Source: an uncultured Muribaculaceae bacterium
GTDB taxonomy: Bacteria > Bacteroidota > Bacteroidia > Bacteroidales > Muribaculaceae
Assembly: GCA_944321725.1 (NCBI GenBank)
Contig: CALUMI010000029.1
Coordinates: forward strand, 1-33,903
Length of the DNA stretch: 33,903 bases
Direction of reading: 5' to 3'
Positions 25,672 to 33,903 of this stretch are shown piece after piece; positions within the stretch are counted from its first letter, which is position 1; each line of letters begins with the position of its first letter. The notes under the pieces were generated by a model. The model saw nothing but the letters and a program-made list of their open reading frames with translations, ran no database searches and was not told where the DNA came from. A program made the translations under genes and the position numbers.

Positions 25672-26229
25672 TTATTCTGCAGCCGGAGCCTCTGCCGCAG
25701 ATTCTTCAGCAGCCTGCTCCGCATTGGCAGCGGCTTCTTCTGCCTTCTTAGCGGCTTCAGCGGCAGCTATCTCGGCTTTCTTCTTAGCCACTAATTCCGC
25801 TTTGGCGTTGTTCTTGGCTTTCTCTTCCTCCAGACGCTTGCTTTCAGCTTTCTTCTTATCGTCGTCCAACTTTGCTTTCACAGCGTTGGCAGCAGCCACT
25901 TTGGACTGCTTCCACGCGTCAAAACGACGTTGAGCCTCTTCCTGAGAAAAAGCGCCTTTTCTCACACCGCCCTGCAAATGCTTCATCAACATTACGCCTT
26001 CCTGTGAAAGTATGCGACGAGCCGTATCGGTAGGCTGCGCGCCAACATTAACCCAATACAAGGCTCTTTCAAAATTTAAACTTATTGTAGCAGGATTAGT
26101 GTTCGGATTATAAGAACCTATCCTTTCAATAAATTTACCATCACGTGGCGCCCTGCTGTCAGCGATGACAATTGGATAAAACGCATGGTGTTTACGGCCA
26201 TGACGTTGTAATCTGATTTTTGTTGCCAT
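25672..26229 (-). CDS. rpsP: 30S ribosomal protein S16 with long C-terminal tail
   Basis: Structural protein of the 30S subunit. The conserved S16 fold covers residues 1 to about 85 ([43 protein letters not shown] begins it; IRLQRHG and YNP are diagnostic). The remaining 100 residues form a Lys/Ala/Glu-rich, probably helical or coiled tail ending [11 protein letters not shown], changing from basic to acidic along its length. Tails of this kind are common in Bacteroidetes S16; the usual bacterial protein has 80-90 residues. It is transcribed alone, from its own promoter to a strong terminator; in many bacteria rpsP lies with rimM and trmD, which are absent here. Confidence 0.96.
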   Translation of the reverse strand: MATKIRLQRHGRKHHAFYPIVIADSRAPRDGKFIERIGSYNPNTNPATISLNFERALYWVNVGAQPTDTARRILSQEGVMLMKHLQGGVRKGAFSQEEAQRRFDAWKQSKVAAANAVKAKLDDDKKKAESKRLEEEKAKNNAKAELVAKKKAEIAAAEAAKKAEEAAANAEQAAEESAAEAPAAE

Positions 26230-26268
26230 TTAAAAAATAGTTTAAATTCAAATATTAATTTCGCGGCA

Positions 26269-26300
26269 CAAAGGTACTACATTTAGCATCTCCATGCAAT
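26269..26300 (-). promoter_or_regulatory. rpsP promoter
   Basis: On the minus strand ATTG (26300-26297), a 20-bp spacer, then TACCTTTG (26276-26269), an exact -7 box. The leader of about 35 nt is very AT-rich. Confidence 0.65.
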
Positions 26301-26378
26301 ATTTGTCAAAGAAAATTCATAATCCACAGGCAAAAACTACCATAATTTGTAAATTTTGCCCGATACGGCATATTTTAT

Positions 26379-26411
26379 GTTGCATATTCCAACAAAAAAT
26401 ACCTATTTTTG
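26379..26411 (+). promoter_or_regulatory. Promoter of the large T9SS-type gene
   Basis: GTTG (26379-26382), a 21-bp spacer, then TATTTTTG (26404-26411), an exact -7 box. It gives a leader of about 54 nt to the ATG at 26472, which supports that ATG, and not the internal TTG, as the native start. Confidence 0.6.
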
Positions 26412-26471
26412 CGACATCCTATTAATCACATGAGTAGTTAGCTTTATTTTAATTTTTAAATTCAATCAATT

Positions 26472-29172
26472 ATGAAAAGAATTTTACTTTTTGTTGCCGT
26501 CCTTTCACTATCAGGGGGAGGGCAAAGCCATTGGCAGACAATTAGTTAATCAGATTGGACAGAAAATTCCAAAGCAGGAGTCACAATTAATGCGCACCGC
26601 CAAAGTGCAAAAAGCAGGCGAAGAAGTGACAGTCGACGACTTGCTGGCATGTCCGGAAGGAGCCGTGTACTCGGAAGCTTTTGAATCAAGCTCGGCTTTT
26701 ACGGGGTCGCAATGCGCAGATCAAGGCAGACCCGACATGCCATGCAAATTCTATCAATCGTTTTCCGGTTGCCTCAACGTTGTCAACGGAGTGAAATTTT
26801 ACGGAATATTCAATTACTATGGAGAAAATCCCGAAACCGGAGAGGACGACTGGTTAGGCTGCTCAGAACGTGGAGGCATCGACGAGAATGGCGACATGAC
26901 AGAACCCATACGTTTTGAAATTTCTTTCTACGAGATGGGCGACGACGGCTATCCCGGCGCATTGGTTCATCAGGAATTCATCGACATAGTGGGAGAAGAC
27001 ACCGGTGTGGCCTACAGTCCGGAAGAAACTATATACTCATTCACAGCAGAACTAAATGAGGAAATCAAAATGTATTCAGGCTTCGTGTCGTTCAGCGCAG
27101 CCGAGACAGATCCGCAAACATGCTGGTTCAGCGTGCTGACATGCTCGAATGTAAGCGGAGTAGGACTTGTAGAATACAATGGGGATTGGATGAGCTCGTT
27201 CAGCGGAGCTTGTTTCTGTCTGCTCGGCGACGAGGACAGAGTAATTGCCGACAAAGCCTTGAATCTTGAGAGAGTATTAAGCCCGTCAACCTCGTCAAAC
27301 GGCAAATACGAGAAAGTGCAAATAGAACTATCGAACATCGGTGGCAACCCTGTCAGCGACGCCACTCTCGAACTCTACGAGGGCGACACAAAGATAGCGA
27401 CCGAATCATTGGGAGTTACCCTAAATCCGGGAGAATATTATAAATACACCTTCAACAAACGCATCGACTGCTCTGCCGAAGGAGTGCATAACTTCACAGT
27501 CAAAAACGCGACCGAAGGTGATGAGGGCATCGGCACGCAAAGCATCAGCTTTTCCATGAGCAACAACTCAGGCTTGAGCGAATCGGCATCCGAAGACTGC
27601 AGCGTTGAGTATATCACACGTGTTGCGATAGGCGACATCGACAACACCTCAGAAGGCTCTACCTACAGCAATTTCCGCGAAATGAAAACAGAGCTTGTAT
27701 CAGGAGAGACACTCCAACTGCACGTCGAGGGCGTGGGCTTTGGCGACAATATCAAAGTATGGGTGGATTGGAACGGCAACGGACAGTTCACCGACAAGGA
27801 CGAGTTTATCGGATACATAAAAACAAGCAGCTATACCGAACTATCCGGCGACATCGACATTGCCGTCCCGGAAGGCGCGGAAGTGACCGATGGCGACAAA
27901 GTACTTAGAATAATACTCTGCTATGACGACGCACAGCCAAGCGGCACATATTATTATGGCGAAACAGAGGACTATACACTCACAATAGTCCGGCCGGAAA
28001 ACTCTCCCGCATTGAATGTCAACAAAAACAGCATTGAGAAGTTCCTCGCGCCGGCAACTACCGACAACGAGAATCTTACTATCGGCAACACGGGCGATGC
28101 CGACATGAGCGCGTCAATCTCCGTCAACTACACCTTGCCATACTCACCAAGCTATCTTCCTATCACAAAAGCGTCGCTACCAAAAGTGAAATTCAACTCC
28201 GCACCGGCAAGAAAACCTGTAATGAAAGCGGAAGAGAACGCTGAAAACGCATTTGTGCTGAAATATTGCGCGGACGAATCTGGCAACAGCATTGGTTTGG
28301 AAAGCGGCGATGAGGTTACCTATGCAAATTATTATCCGGGAGAAATGCTGTCGAGCATTTCGGGAATGACAATATCGAGTATCGACGTTTTCGTATACGA
28401 CCTTTCAGAGAAAAGCTCAATAGTAATCTATGGCGAGAAATCGCAATCAGCAAACGGAGAGCAACTAATATCACAAGAATTTACACCTGTGGAAAATTCT
28501 TGGAACCACATCGAGCTCGCCAACCCCGTTGCAATTTCAGGAGAGGACTTATGGATTGGCGTTAAATTTGAGGGATTGACACCGAGTTCTTACCAGATAG
28601 GCGTTGACGACGGCCCGTCGGTAATAGGATTCGGCGACATAGTGAATGTAGGAGGAGAAACATGGTGGTCGCTTTCTGATCTCGGACAGACAGGCAACAT
28701 TCTGCTAAAAGCAAACGTAACCGGTGAGCGCACTCCGGCCATTGGCTGGCTTAAGACCGACAAAGCATCATTCAGCGTAGAGCCAATGCAGGAAAGCGAC
28801 GTAAATGTCGAGTTCAACACCAACGGCCTTGAAGAAACGCTTTACGAGGCTGTAATAAAAGTAAGCTCCAACGACCCTCTCACAAGCTACAAGAAAATTC
28901 CGGTATATCTGAATTGCAGCAGCGCCTACGGAAGCGTCAGTGAAATAACAGGCATGGCGACAGCAAAAATATATGCCGACTCATATAACAATGTCGTTGT
29001 CAAATCTGATAAAGAAGTGAGCTGCATGATGGCAGTCGACATAAATGGCCGGCTTGTCGGATACGCTTACGACAATATTCTGAACATGGGCAATTTCCAA
29101 AAAGGAATATATGTAATCAAAGTAGTTTATGCCGATGGCAGCGACGAGGCCACCACGATAGTGATAAAATAG
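26472..29172 (+). CDS. Large T9SS-type secreted multidomain protein, frameshifted within its signal peptide
   Basis: ATG 26472 opens a signal peptide (MKRILLFVAVLSLSG) that runs out of frame at the GGGGG tract 26514-26518 and stops at 26547-26549; the long body is in the +1 frame (open from TTG 26491, 893 codons). Removing one G joins them as ...LSLSGEGKAIGRQLV. In body numbering: a jelly-roll-like region (85-250), a CARDB-like domain (275-355), a GEVED domain (370-500; KVWVDWNGNGQFTD and YGETEDYTL), an Ig-like domain in two parts (505-550 and 740-815) around an inserted beta domain (about 585-735), and a C-terminal T9SS-like sorting domain (GIYVIKVVYADG, ending TIVIK). Probably a surface protein; no enzyme motif seen. 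As read, it would be made without export unless the tract varies or the base is an error. Confidence 0.75.
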
Positions 29173-29193
29173 CATATCACAGCCTCTTGACAG

Positions 29194-29232
29194 AAAGGAG
29201 GTGTGTCGTAATGCACGATGCACCTTCTTTTT
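29194..29232. terminator. Terminator between convergent genes
   Basis: AAAGGAGGTGTGTCG pairs with the following CGATGCACCTTCTTT in a continuous 15-bp stem with G-U pairs and a 7-nt loop, followed by TT on the plus strand. It serves the T9SS-type gene, and may also stop minus-strand transcription after 29279. Confidence 0.75.
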
Positions 29233-29278
29233 ATATTGCTGTCCGCTAAAAACATGAATATTCCCCAACACAGAACTA

Positions 29279-29557
29279 TTATCTGTCAACAGCGTCGAGC
29301 TTATCGTCCAAAGGGTCAATATCCACAGAATGAGCATCGGTCTCTTTCCTGATTTTTTCTTTTACAACAGTGTCGGCTTTCATGGCCTTTACCTGCGCCT
29401 CAAACCGCTCCATTCTCATGCGTTCCTCCTCTGTCAAAGGATTTACTCCTGCAAAGTGTCCGCTCTGCCTGACAAAGCCATAGACTGCCAACATAACTAT
29501 CAAGACAACAGCAAAAACGAGCAAACCGGTGCGCTCCATTTTAGTCAGTCTTTCCAT
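29279..29557 (-). CDS. Small single-helix membrane protein of unknown function
   Basis: A 92-residue protein from ATG 29557 (a GTG at 29569 would overlap the transporter's stop by 1 nt). A short basic start (MERLTKMERTG) leads into one membrane helix (LLVFAVVLIVMLAVYGFV), followed by a charged, probably helical, tail (EEERMRMERFEAQVKAM...) ending in an acidic stretch. The topology fits cytoplasmic N-terminus, membrane helix, then an outside or cytoplasmic tail. It is the last gene of the dgt-TPM-NSS string and lies directly after the NSS transporter. It could be a small subunit of the transporter, as MetS is for MetP, but no sequence relation to MetS is evident. Confidence 0.6.
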   Translation of the reverse strand: MERLTKMERTGLLVFAVVLIVMLAVYGFVRQSGHFAGVNPLTEEERMRMERFEAQVKAMKADTVVKEKIRKETDAHSVDIDPLDDKLDAVDR

Positions 29558-29568
29558 ATTGTCAGACA

Positions 29569-30936
29569 CTATCCAAACATTTCTATTATCTTATTGGCCA
29601 AAACCGCCGCAACAAGCAACGGCGCAATATAGCGAATGGCAAACAATACAACGGAAACTATCCGGGAGCGTACAGCTCCCTGATTTGTCATCTCGCCGTT
29701 AAGGAAAGATTTAGGCAGCACATGCCCCACATAGATACACACAAAAATCGCAACTAAAGGAAGCATAATATTGGATGTGAAATAATCGAGCGCATCGAAA
29801 ATTGTCATGCCAAACACACGTATGCCGCTCCATGGTCCAAGCGACAAAGAGCATACCGCGCTCAGCACAAACATCGGCAACAGCACGGCATAGCACGATT
29901 TCTTTCTTGTCCATCCGAACGCCCCCGACACAAACGCGATATTCACCTCAGCCAACGACACCGTAGATGTGAGAGCCGCAACCACAAGCAAAAAGAAAAA
30001 GAATACCGACCATATCCGCGTGCCGTCCATTTGCAAGAATATTTCAGGCAAGGTGACAAACACGAGCGTAGCGCCCTCTGTAGAGCCTGTTATGCCAAAA
30101 GCCTTGACCGCCGGAAAAATTATCAGTCCCATCAACAACGCCACAACCAGCACAAGACCGGAAACAGTGAAAGAAGTAGGTCCGAGCCTTGTCGAGGCAG
30201 GATAATACGACGCATAAGTCACCAAAATTCCCATGCCAAGGCTCAAAGAGAAAAACGCCTGTCCCACAGCATTGATTAGCACATTGCCATCCAATTTGCC
30301 AAAATCAGGTTTCAAGAAAAATTCCACACCCTCGCCTGCGCCCGGCAGAGAAAGCGAGAAACAGCAAAAAACCACCAATATCACAAACAGCAAAGGCATC
30401 AACAGATTCGACATCCGCTCAATACCTTTCTGCACTCCACGCAACAAAATAACCAAATTGAGGATAATCATCACCGAAGTCCAAAACACCGGCCTCCAAC
30501 CGCTCTGCAGCGACTCATCCATAATAGCCGCAAAACGCTCCGCATTGCCTGTCACAGCCGCATTCTCATAAAGCTCTCCGGTAATCGACATCCACATATA
30601 CTCAAGCGTCCAGCCGGACACCACAATGTAGAAAGACAGTATCAGATATGACGCTATGACAGCAACCGCCCCGACAAGCCACCATTTGCGGCCGGGCGTA
30701 AGTTTGCGGAATGCGCCTACCGCGTCTTCCCCACTGCCGCGCCCAAGCGCAAACTCCGCGAGCATCACCGGGATACCCATCAAAAGCACGCATACAATAT
30801 AAGCAACCAGAAAAACAGACCCTCCGCTATCCTGCACAACATTTGGAAACCGCCACACTGTTCCCAATCCGACAGCCGACCCTAAAGTAGCCGCGACAAC
30901 ACCAACCTTTGAGGCAAATTGCATCTTAGCTCCCAT
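29569..30936 (-). CDS. NSS-family sodium-dependent transporter
   Basis: A 455-residue neurotransmitter:sodium symporter-type protein with about 11-12 membrane helices; the family imports amino acids with Na+. TM1 has GSAVGLGTVWRFP (19-31) and TM6 has VGQAFFSLSLGMG, the two unwound substrate-binding segments. T26 stands where LeuT and most members have Asn (LeuT N27, a ligand of sodium site 1), and Ser replaces LeuT T254. The start is ATG 30936 with a good GGAG 8 bases upstream; the frame extends to 31119 as an Arg/Trp-rich stretch that is only the shadow of the Gly-rich tail of the upstream gene. Substrate unknown. Confidence 0.92.
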   Translation of the reverse strand: MGAKMQFASKVGVVAATLGSAVGLGTVWRFPNVVQDSGGSVFLVAYIVCVLLMGIPVMLAEFALGRGSGEDAVGAFRKLTPGRKWWLVGAVAVIASYLILSFYIVVSGWTLEYMWMSITGELYENAAVTGNAERFAAIMDESLQSGWRPVFWTSVMIILNLVILLRGVQKGIERMSNLLMPLLFVILVVFCCFSLSLPGAGEGVEFFLKPDFGKLDGNVLINAVGQAFFSLSLGMGILVTYASYYPASTRLGPTSFTVSGLVLVVALLMGLIIFPAVKAFGITGSTEGATLVFVTLPEIFLQMDGTRIWSVFFFFLLVVAALTSTVSLAEVNIAFVSGAFGWTRKKSCYAVLLPMFVLSAVCSLSLGPWSGIRVFGMTIFDALDYFTSNIMLPLVAIFVCIYVGHVLPKSFLNGEMTNQGAVRSRIVSVVLFAIRYIAPLLVAAVLANKIIEMFG

Positions 30937-30959
30937 ATCTTCATCTCCTTTTTCTATTG

Positions 30960-32207
30960 TCACCAATCGCCGGAAGCGCCGCCTCCACCTGTCGAACCAC
31001 CGCCGAAGCTGCCTCCGCCACCGAAGCCTCCGCCACCGCCAAACCCGCCTATAAACGGAACGATGACAGGCACCTCGTCTTTCGGGACGGTATAAGCATG
31101 ATTGACTGTATTTCCGCAATTACGACATTTGTAAATTTTCACGCCCCTTCCTTCTCTCAACGGCGTAGAATCCTGCAACAGCCTGTCGCCAACCAGCATC
31201 ATGGCTTTCGCATGACAAACAGGGCACTCCTGATAAGGAGTGTGCTTGTTGATAAACGGAAAAACATCCACTTCTCCACACTTGTCACACAACCACACAT
31301 CATAGTCGACGGAATCAAGACGCTCTTCCAAATCCTGAGCCGGAGTAAGATATTTATTATCCTCGCTTTCCGATAGTTTACGCATTTTCGCCCCGCAATT
31401 CTGACAAACTCTGCGCCTGTTGCGACAACGCTTTGAGGCGAATAACGCCAATAAAAGCGACGGCAGCCCCATGCCCAACGTGAGCATAGAAAGAACCAGC
31501 GACGGCAGCAACAATCTGCGCAATCTGAAAAAACGCTCATAAGAATCCTTTTTCCGTGTTCTCACAACCACTACAACGACATAAACAAAAAGCGCGGCAG
31601 CTACCCAGCCGGCAAACGAGATATAAAGGCTCCACAATTCGCCGCGATCGACAGCCACAGGCCTGTCGTTGGCATATTTAGACCTCAACTCCTCAACAGC
31701 ACCGGGCGTGGTCAGCACTTTGTTAATGTATCCCACTGCCTCAATCATTCCCATATCATAATCGCCATTACGGAAATGCGGCGCCATTAATTGACGTATG
31801 ATTCTGCCGCAAACCACGTCAGGCAACAGTCCTTCCGCGCCATAACCTGTTCTCAGCACAGCTTTACGTTGGTCCTTCACAACAAGTATCAACAACCCGT
31901 TGCTCTTATCGGATTTGCCTATCTTCCAATATTCAAATAATCGCGTGGCAAAATCATCGATGTCGTCATCACCGATTGTTTCAACAACCACAGCAACCAC
32001 TTCCGCCGTAGACGTATTCCAAATGTCGCCAATCAGCACATTCAATTTTTCCTCCGCCTGCCGGGATAATATGCCGTCGGGGTTCGATACATATTTAGAC
32101 TTGTCGGCCACATGCACATTTGGCACATCCTCCACTGTATAGGCAAATACCATTTGTAGCGAAAGCACTATTGATACCGCGGCGCAAAATATTCTTTTCA
32201 TAATCAT
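30960..32207 (-). CDS. TPM-domain membrane protein with zinc-ribbon-like CxxC motifs and Gly-rich tail
   Basis: The protein has a signal peptide (MKRIFCAAVSIVLSLQMVFA), an extracytoplasmic TPM domain (about 25-180, opening VADKSKYVSNPDGILS and including 'VVKDQRKAVLRTGYGAEGLLPD'), one or two membrane helices (about 205-270), then a cytoplasmic part with four CxxC pairs (CQNC, CDKC, CPVC, CRNC), enough for two zinc ribbons, and a glycine-rich tail ending GGASGDW. TPM proteins are widespread and of uncertain function; plant relatives help photosystem II repair. Start ATG 32207 or 32201. It follows dgt by about 11-17 bp and precedes the NSS gene by 23 bp. Confidence 0.88.
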   Translation of the reverse strand: MIMKRIFCAAVSIVLSLQMVFAYTVEDVPNVHVADKSKYVSNPDGILSRQAEEKLNVLIGDIWNTSTAEVVAVVVETIGDDDIDDFATRLFEYWKIGKSDKSNGLLILVVKDQRKAVLRTGYGAEGLLPDVVCGRIIRQLMAPHFRNGDYDMGMIEAVGYINKVLTTPGAVEELRSKYANDRPVAVDRGELWSLYISFAGWVAAALFVYVVVVVVRTRKKDSYERFFRLRRLLLPSLVLSMLTLGMGLPSLLLALFASKRCRNRRRVCQNCGAKMRKLSESEDNKYLTPAQDLEERLDSVDYDVWLCDKCGEVDVFPFINKHTPYQECPVCHAKAMMLVGDRLLQDSTPLREGRGVKIYKCRNCGNTVNHAYTVPKDEVPVIVPFIGGFGGGGGFGGGGSFGGGSTGGGGASGDW

Positions 32208-32218
32208 TTGTTTCAATT

Positions 32219-33541
32219 TTATATTGCAGGAAGACTTAATCCGTTCAATTTGCGGAACAAATCAAGAGCATACACATCTGTCATTCCGGATATATGGTCA
32301 AGCACAGCCTGAATCTTTCCATATACGGTAGGGGCGGCCGTGTCATATTGGTTTGGCACACGGCTGAGCAATAAGCGCGAATAATTCTTCTCCGGATGCA
32401 GCACAGCGTCGAGCAAACGCTCAAGCAGGAAAGTTATTATCCTGTTTCCGGCAAGCTCGATATCGACAACATCGCCCGACGCGTATATTTTATTCCACGC
32501 CGTGTCTGAGCATTGCGAATAAGCGTAGTGTGGCAAGGCCGATATATGGTCAATAAGGCAACCGTCAAAATCACCACCCAATATGGCATCCTCATTGTCG
32601 ACAAACACTTTGGCGCATTCCCCGACGAGCTCTCCTATGACACAAGAGCGCATATACGACACTTTTTCATTATTGTCGTCAATCATTGCGATAACCGAGC
32701 GCATTCTCTCTTTCCGCTCTTCTGCAAAGAAATTCAGCATCAAATGCAGCACCTCACGGCAACTGAGAATCTTCAGTTTATGCGCGTCCTCCAAATCCAT
32801 CACCTGATAGCAGATGTCGTCGGCAGCCTCCATCAAATAGACCAACGGATGCCGTGCATACACACCTCTTGTCTTCTCTATTATTCCAAGCTCGTTTGCC
32901 ACCTTTCTGAAACAGCCTTTCTCGGAACAAAAAAAACCGAATTTGCCTTTAATCGGAGAGTCAAACGATGAATACGGATATTTGACAACCGCCGCCAAAG
33001 AGGAATACGTCATGGCAAACCCGCCATCTCTGCGTCCGCGAAACTGATGAGCCAACAAACGGAATGAGTTTGCGTTGCCATCGAAATTCACTAAATCGCT
33101 CCATTCCTCCTCCGACAGCATGCTTTTAACGGCAAGCCCCCTGCCCTCTGAGAAATAAGTGGCAATGGTGCGCTCCCCGGAATGCCCGAATGGAGGGTTG
33201 CCCAAATCATGGGCAAGACAGGCCGCGCCGACAATCTCCACAATATGGTTCAGCTTATCAGCAACAGGCGTACCTTCATAGCGCGGCATAAGTTTCACAC
33301 ACACCTCATTTGCAAGCGATTTGCCTACGCTCGATACTTCGAGGCTATGGGTCAGACGGTTATGCACAAATATGCTGCCGGGCAGCGGAAACACTTGCGT
33401 CTTGTTCTGCAAACGCCTGAATGGAGAAGAAAAAACAAGTCTGTCGAAATCACGCTGAAAATCGCTCCGTGTCTGTGCCGTATGGCCGCGATAATGCTCC
33501 ATTCCCAACCGCTTGTTGCATATCAGCCGCTCCCAATCCAT
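32219..33541 (-). CDS. dgt: Deoxyguanosine triphosphate triphosphohydrolase-like protein
   Basis: An HD-domain dNTP triphosphohydrolase that splits dGTP (or other dNTPs) to the nucleoside and triphosphate, controlling dNTP pools. The N-terminus has 'RSDFQRDFDRLVFSSPFRRLQNKTQVFPL', then metal ligands in NRLTHSLEVS (H65) and the HD pair 111-112 (LAHDLGNPPFGHSGE), with a further Asp in 'LMEAADDICYQ'. The start chosen is ATG 33541 (MDWERLICNKRLG; 440 aa) by family fit; ATG 33580 is possible, but the frame's first ATG (33658) lies upstream of the predicted transcript start. First gene of the dgt-TPM-NSS-small protein string. Confidence 0.93.
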   Translation of the reverse strand: MDWERLICNKRLGMEHYRGHTAQTRSDFQRDFDRLVFSSPFRRLQNKTQVFPLPGSIFVHNRLTHSLEVSSVGKSLANEVCVKLMPRYEGTPVADKLNHIVEIVGAACLAHDLGNPPFGHSGERTIATYFSEGRGLAVKSMLSEEEWSDLVNFDGNANSFRLLAHQFRGRRDGGFAMTYSSLAAVVKYPYSSFDSPIKGKFGFFCSEKGCFRKVANELGIIEKTRGVYARHPLVYLMEAADDICYQVMDLEDAHKLKILSCREVLHLMLNFFAEERKERMRSVIAMIDDNNEKVSYMRSCVIGELVGECAKVFVDNEDAILGGDFDGCLIDHISALPHYAYSQCSDTAWNKIYASGDVVDIELAGNRIITFLLERLLDAVLHPEKNYSRLLLSRVPNQYDTAAPTVYGKIQAVLDHISGMTDVYALDLFRKLNGLSLPAI

Positions 33542-33655
33542 CCGCTTTGCGTCTACACTATTTTTATCAGCACTCAGCATAATAGAACCGTCATTCCGTT
33601 TTTTGTCGTCAATAACAATATAACATTCTTTAAAGTCGTCGCTCCATATATTGAA

Positions 33656-33687
33656 CAAAAGTAACTATAGTACCATTAACAGGCAAA
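33656..33687 (-). promoter_or_regulatory. dgt operon promoter
   Basis: On the minus strand TTTG (33687-33684), a 20-bp spacer, then TACTTTTG (33663-33656); both boxes are exact. Transcription near 33649 rules out the ATG at 33658 as the dgt start. Confidence 0.7.
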
Positions 33688-33775
33688 AATCAAACGTTAA
33701 AAGTTGAAATCCGCTTTTCATCCCGACACATGCCAAACAAAACCGCAATCATGCGCAATTGTTGAGCAACAAAGA

Positions 33776-33821
33776 AAAGAAAAATCGCCAACTGCTGTTT
33801 CTGTCAACAAGTTAGCGATTT
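33776..33821 (-). terminator. tRNA-Arg terminator
   Basis: AAATCGCTAACT (33821-33810) pairs with AGTTGGCGATTT (33793-33782) on the minus strand, 12 bp with one G-U, and runs into a T-rich tract. It begins 8 bases past the tRNA 3' end. Confidence 0.75.
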
Positions 33822-33828
33822 GTCCCGG

Positions 33829-33902
33829 TGATCCAGGCGGGATTCGAACCCACGACCCACAGCTTAGAAGGCTGTTGCTCTATCCAGCTGAGCTACTGGA
33901 CC
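33829..33902 (-). tRNA. tRNA-Arg, anticodon TCT
   Basis: A complete 74-nt cloverleaf on the minus strand: acceptor GGTCCAG/CTGGATC (one G-U pair), D arm GCTC/GAGC, anticodon arm ACAGC-CTTCTAA-GCTGT with anticodon TCT (reads AGA, Arg), variable loop, T arm GTGGG-TTCGAAT-CCCGC and discriminator A. The next bases are CCG, so the CCA end is not encoded and must be added by an enzyme. It ends one base inside the window edge. Confidence 0.95.
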
Positions 33903-33903
33903 C

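Noticed and set aside
30937..31119. Arg/Trp-rich N-terminal extension of the NSS transporter
   Set aside because: It is the out-of-frame reading of the glycine-rich 3' end of the TPM gene; ATG 30936 has a good ribosome binding site and begins the family's usual N-terminus.
33542..33658. N-terminal extension of dgt up to the ATG at 33658
   Set aside because: The exact promoter boxes at 33656-33687 put the transcript start downstream of that ATG, and the family starts at the MDWERLI region.
33829..33903. tRNA cut off by the window edge
   Set aside because: The 5' acceptor strand GGTCCAG pairs fully with the 3' strand and begins at 33902, so the gene is complete.

Overview
The window looks like chromosomal DNA from the order Bacteroidales, possibly Muribaculaceae (the family is a guess). 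The evidence is: promoters of the Bacteroidetes type (TTTG about 20 bp before TAnnTTTG) upstream of many genes; starts that mostly lack a Shine-Dalgarno sequence; two secreted proteins with C-termini like type IX secretion (T9SS) sorting domains; a ribosomal protein S16 with a long Ala/Lys/Glu tail; and several outer-membrane beta-barrel genes. I see no phage, insertion sequence, CRISPR array or integrative element. Most of the window is core metabolism and translation, with a few accessory genes between.

Layout. 1-2000: a T9SS-type secreted protein (minus strand), preceded by a short overlapping ORF, a structured leader and an otherwise gene-free spacer. 2008-3255: pgk. 3349-6500: an fprA-prfA-pyrF gene string (flavodiiron protein, release factor 1, OMP decarboxylase), driven by a promoter that lies inside a tandem hairpin repeat (6537-6732). 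6717-7652: rsgA, possibly leaderless. 7833-8036: a tiny winged-helix protein on the plus strand. 8172-11336: purT, a PagL-like lipid A deacylase family protein whose start overlaps the purT stop, and a DUF2490 outer-membrane protein. 11421-14183 (minus): a FadL/OmpP1-like barrel behind a secreted aromatic- and Gly/Arg-rich protein. 14361-14950: a Phd/YefM-RelE/ParE toxin-antitoxin pair. 15012-15713: tRNA1(Val) methyltransferase. 15805-19795: an ABC-F ATPase and an M13 metallopeptidase. 19926-25463: carA-carB followed by a secreted C1 cysteine peptidase. 25672-26229: rpsP. 26472-29172 (plus): a large T9SS-type protein whose signal peptide is out of frame with its body. 29279-33541 (minus): dgt, a TPM-domain membrane protein, an NSS sodium symporter and a small one-helix protein, closely packed as an operon. 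33829-33902: tRNA-Arg(TCT).

How the genes work together: pyrF and carAB serve pyrimidine synthesis and purT purine synthesis; prfA, rsgA, rpsP, the ABC-F ATPase, the tRNA methyltransferase and the tRNA serve translation; the beta-barrels, the PagL-like enzyme, the secreted peptidases and the T9SS-type proteins serve the envelope. Transcription units are tightly packed, and strong terminators repeatedly sit within about 20 bp of the next promoter.

I did not find a clearly new multi-gene system. The best leads are the frameshifted signal peptide at 26514-26518, the promoter-carrying repeat at 6537-6732, the structured leader plus short ORF at 1136-1465, the altered sodium site of the NSS transporter with its one-helix partner, and the secreted aromatic/RGG-like protein paired with a FadL-like barrel.
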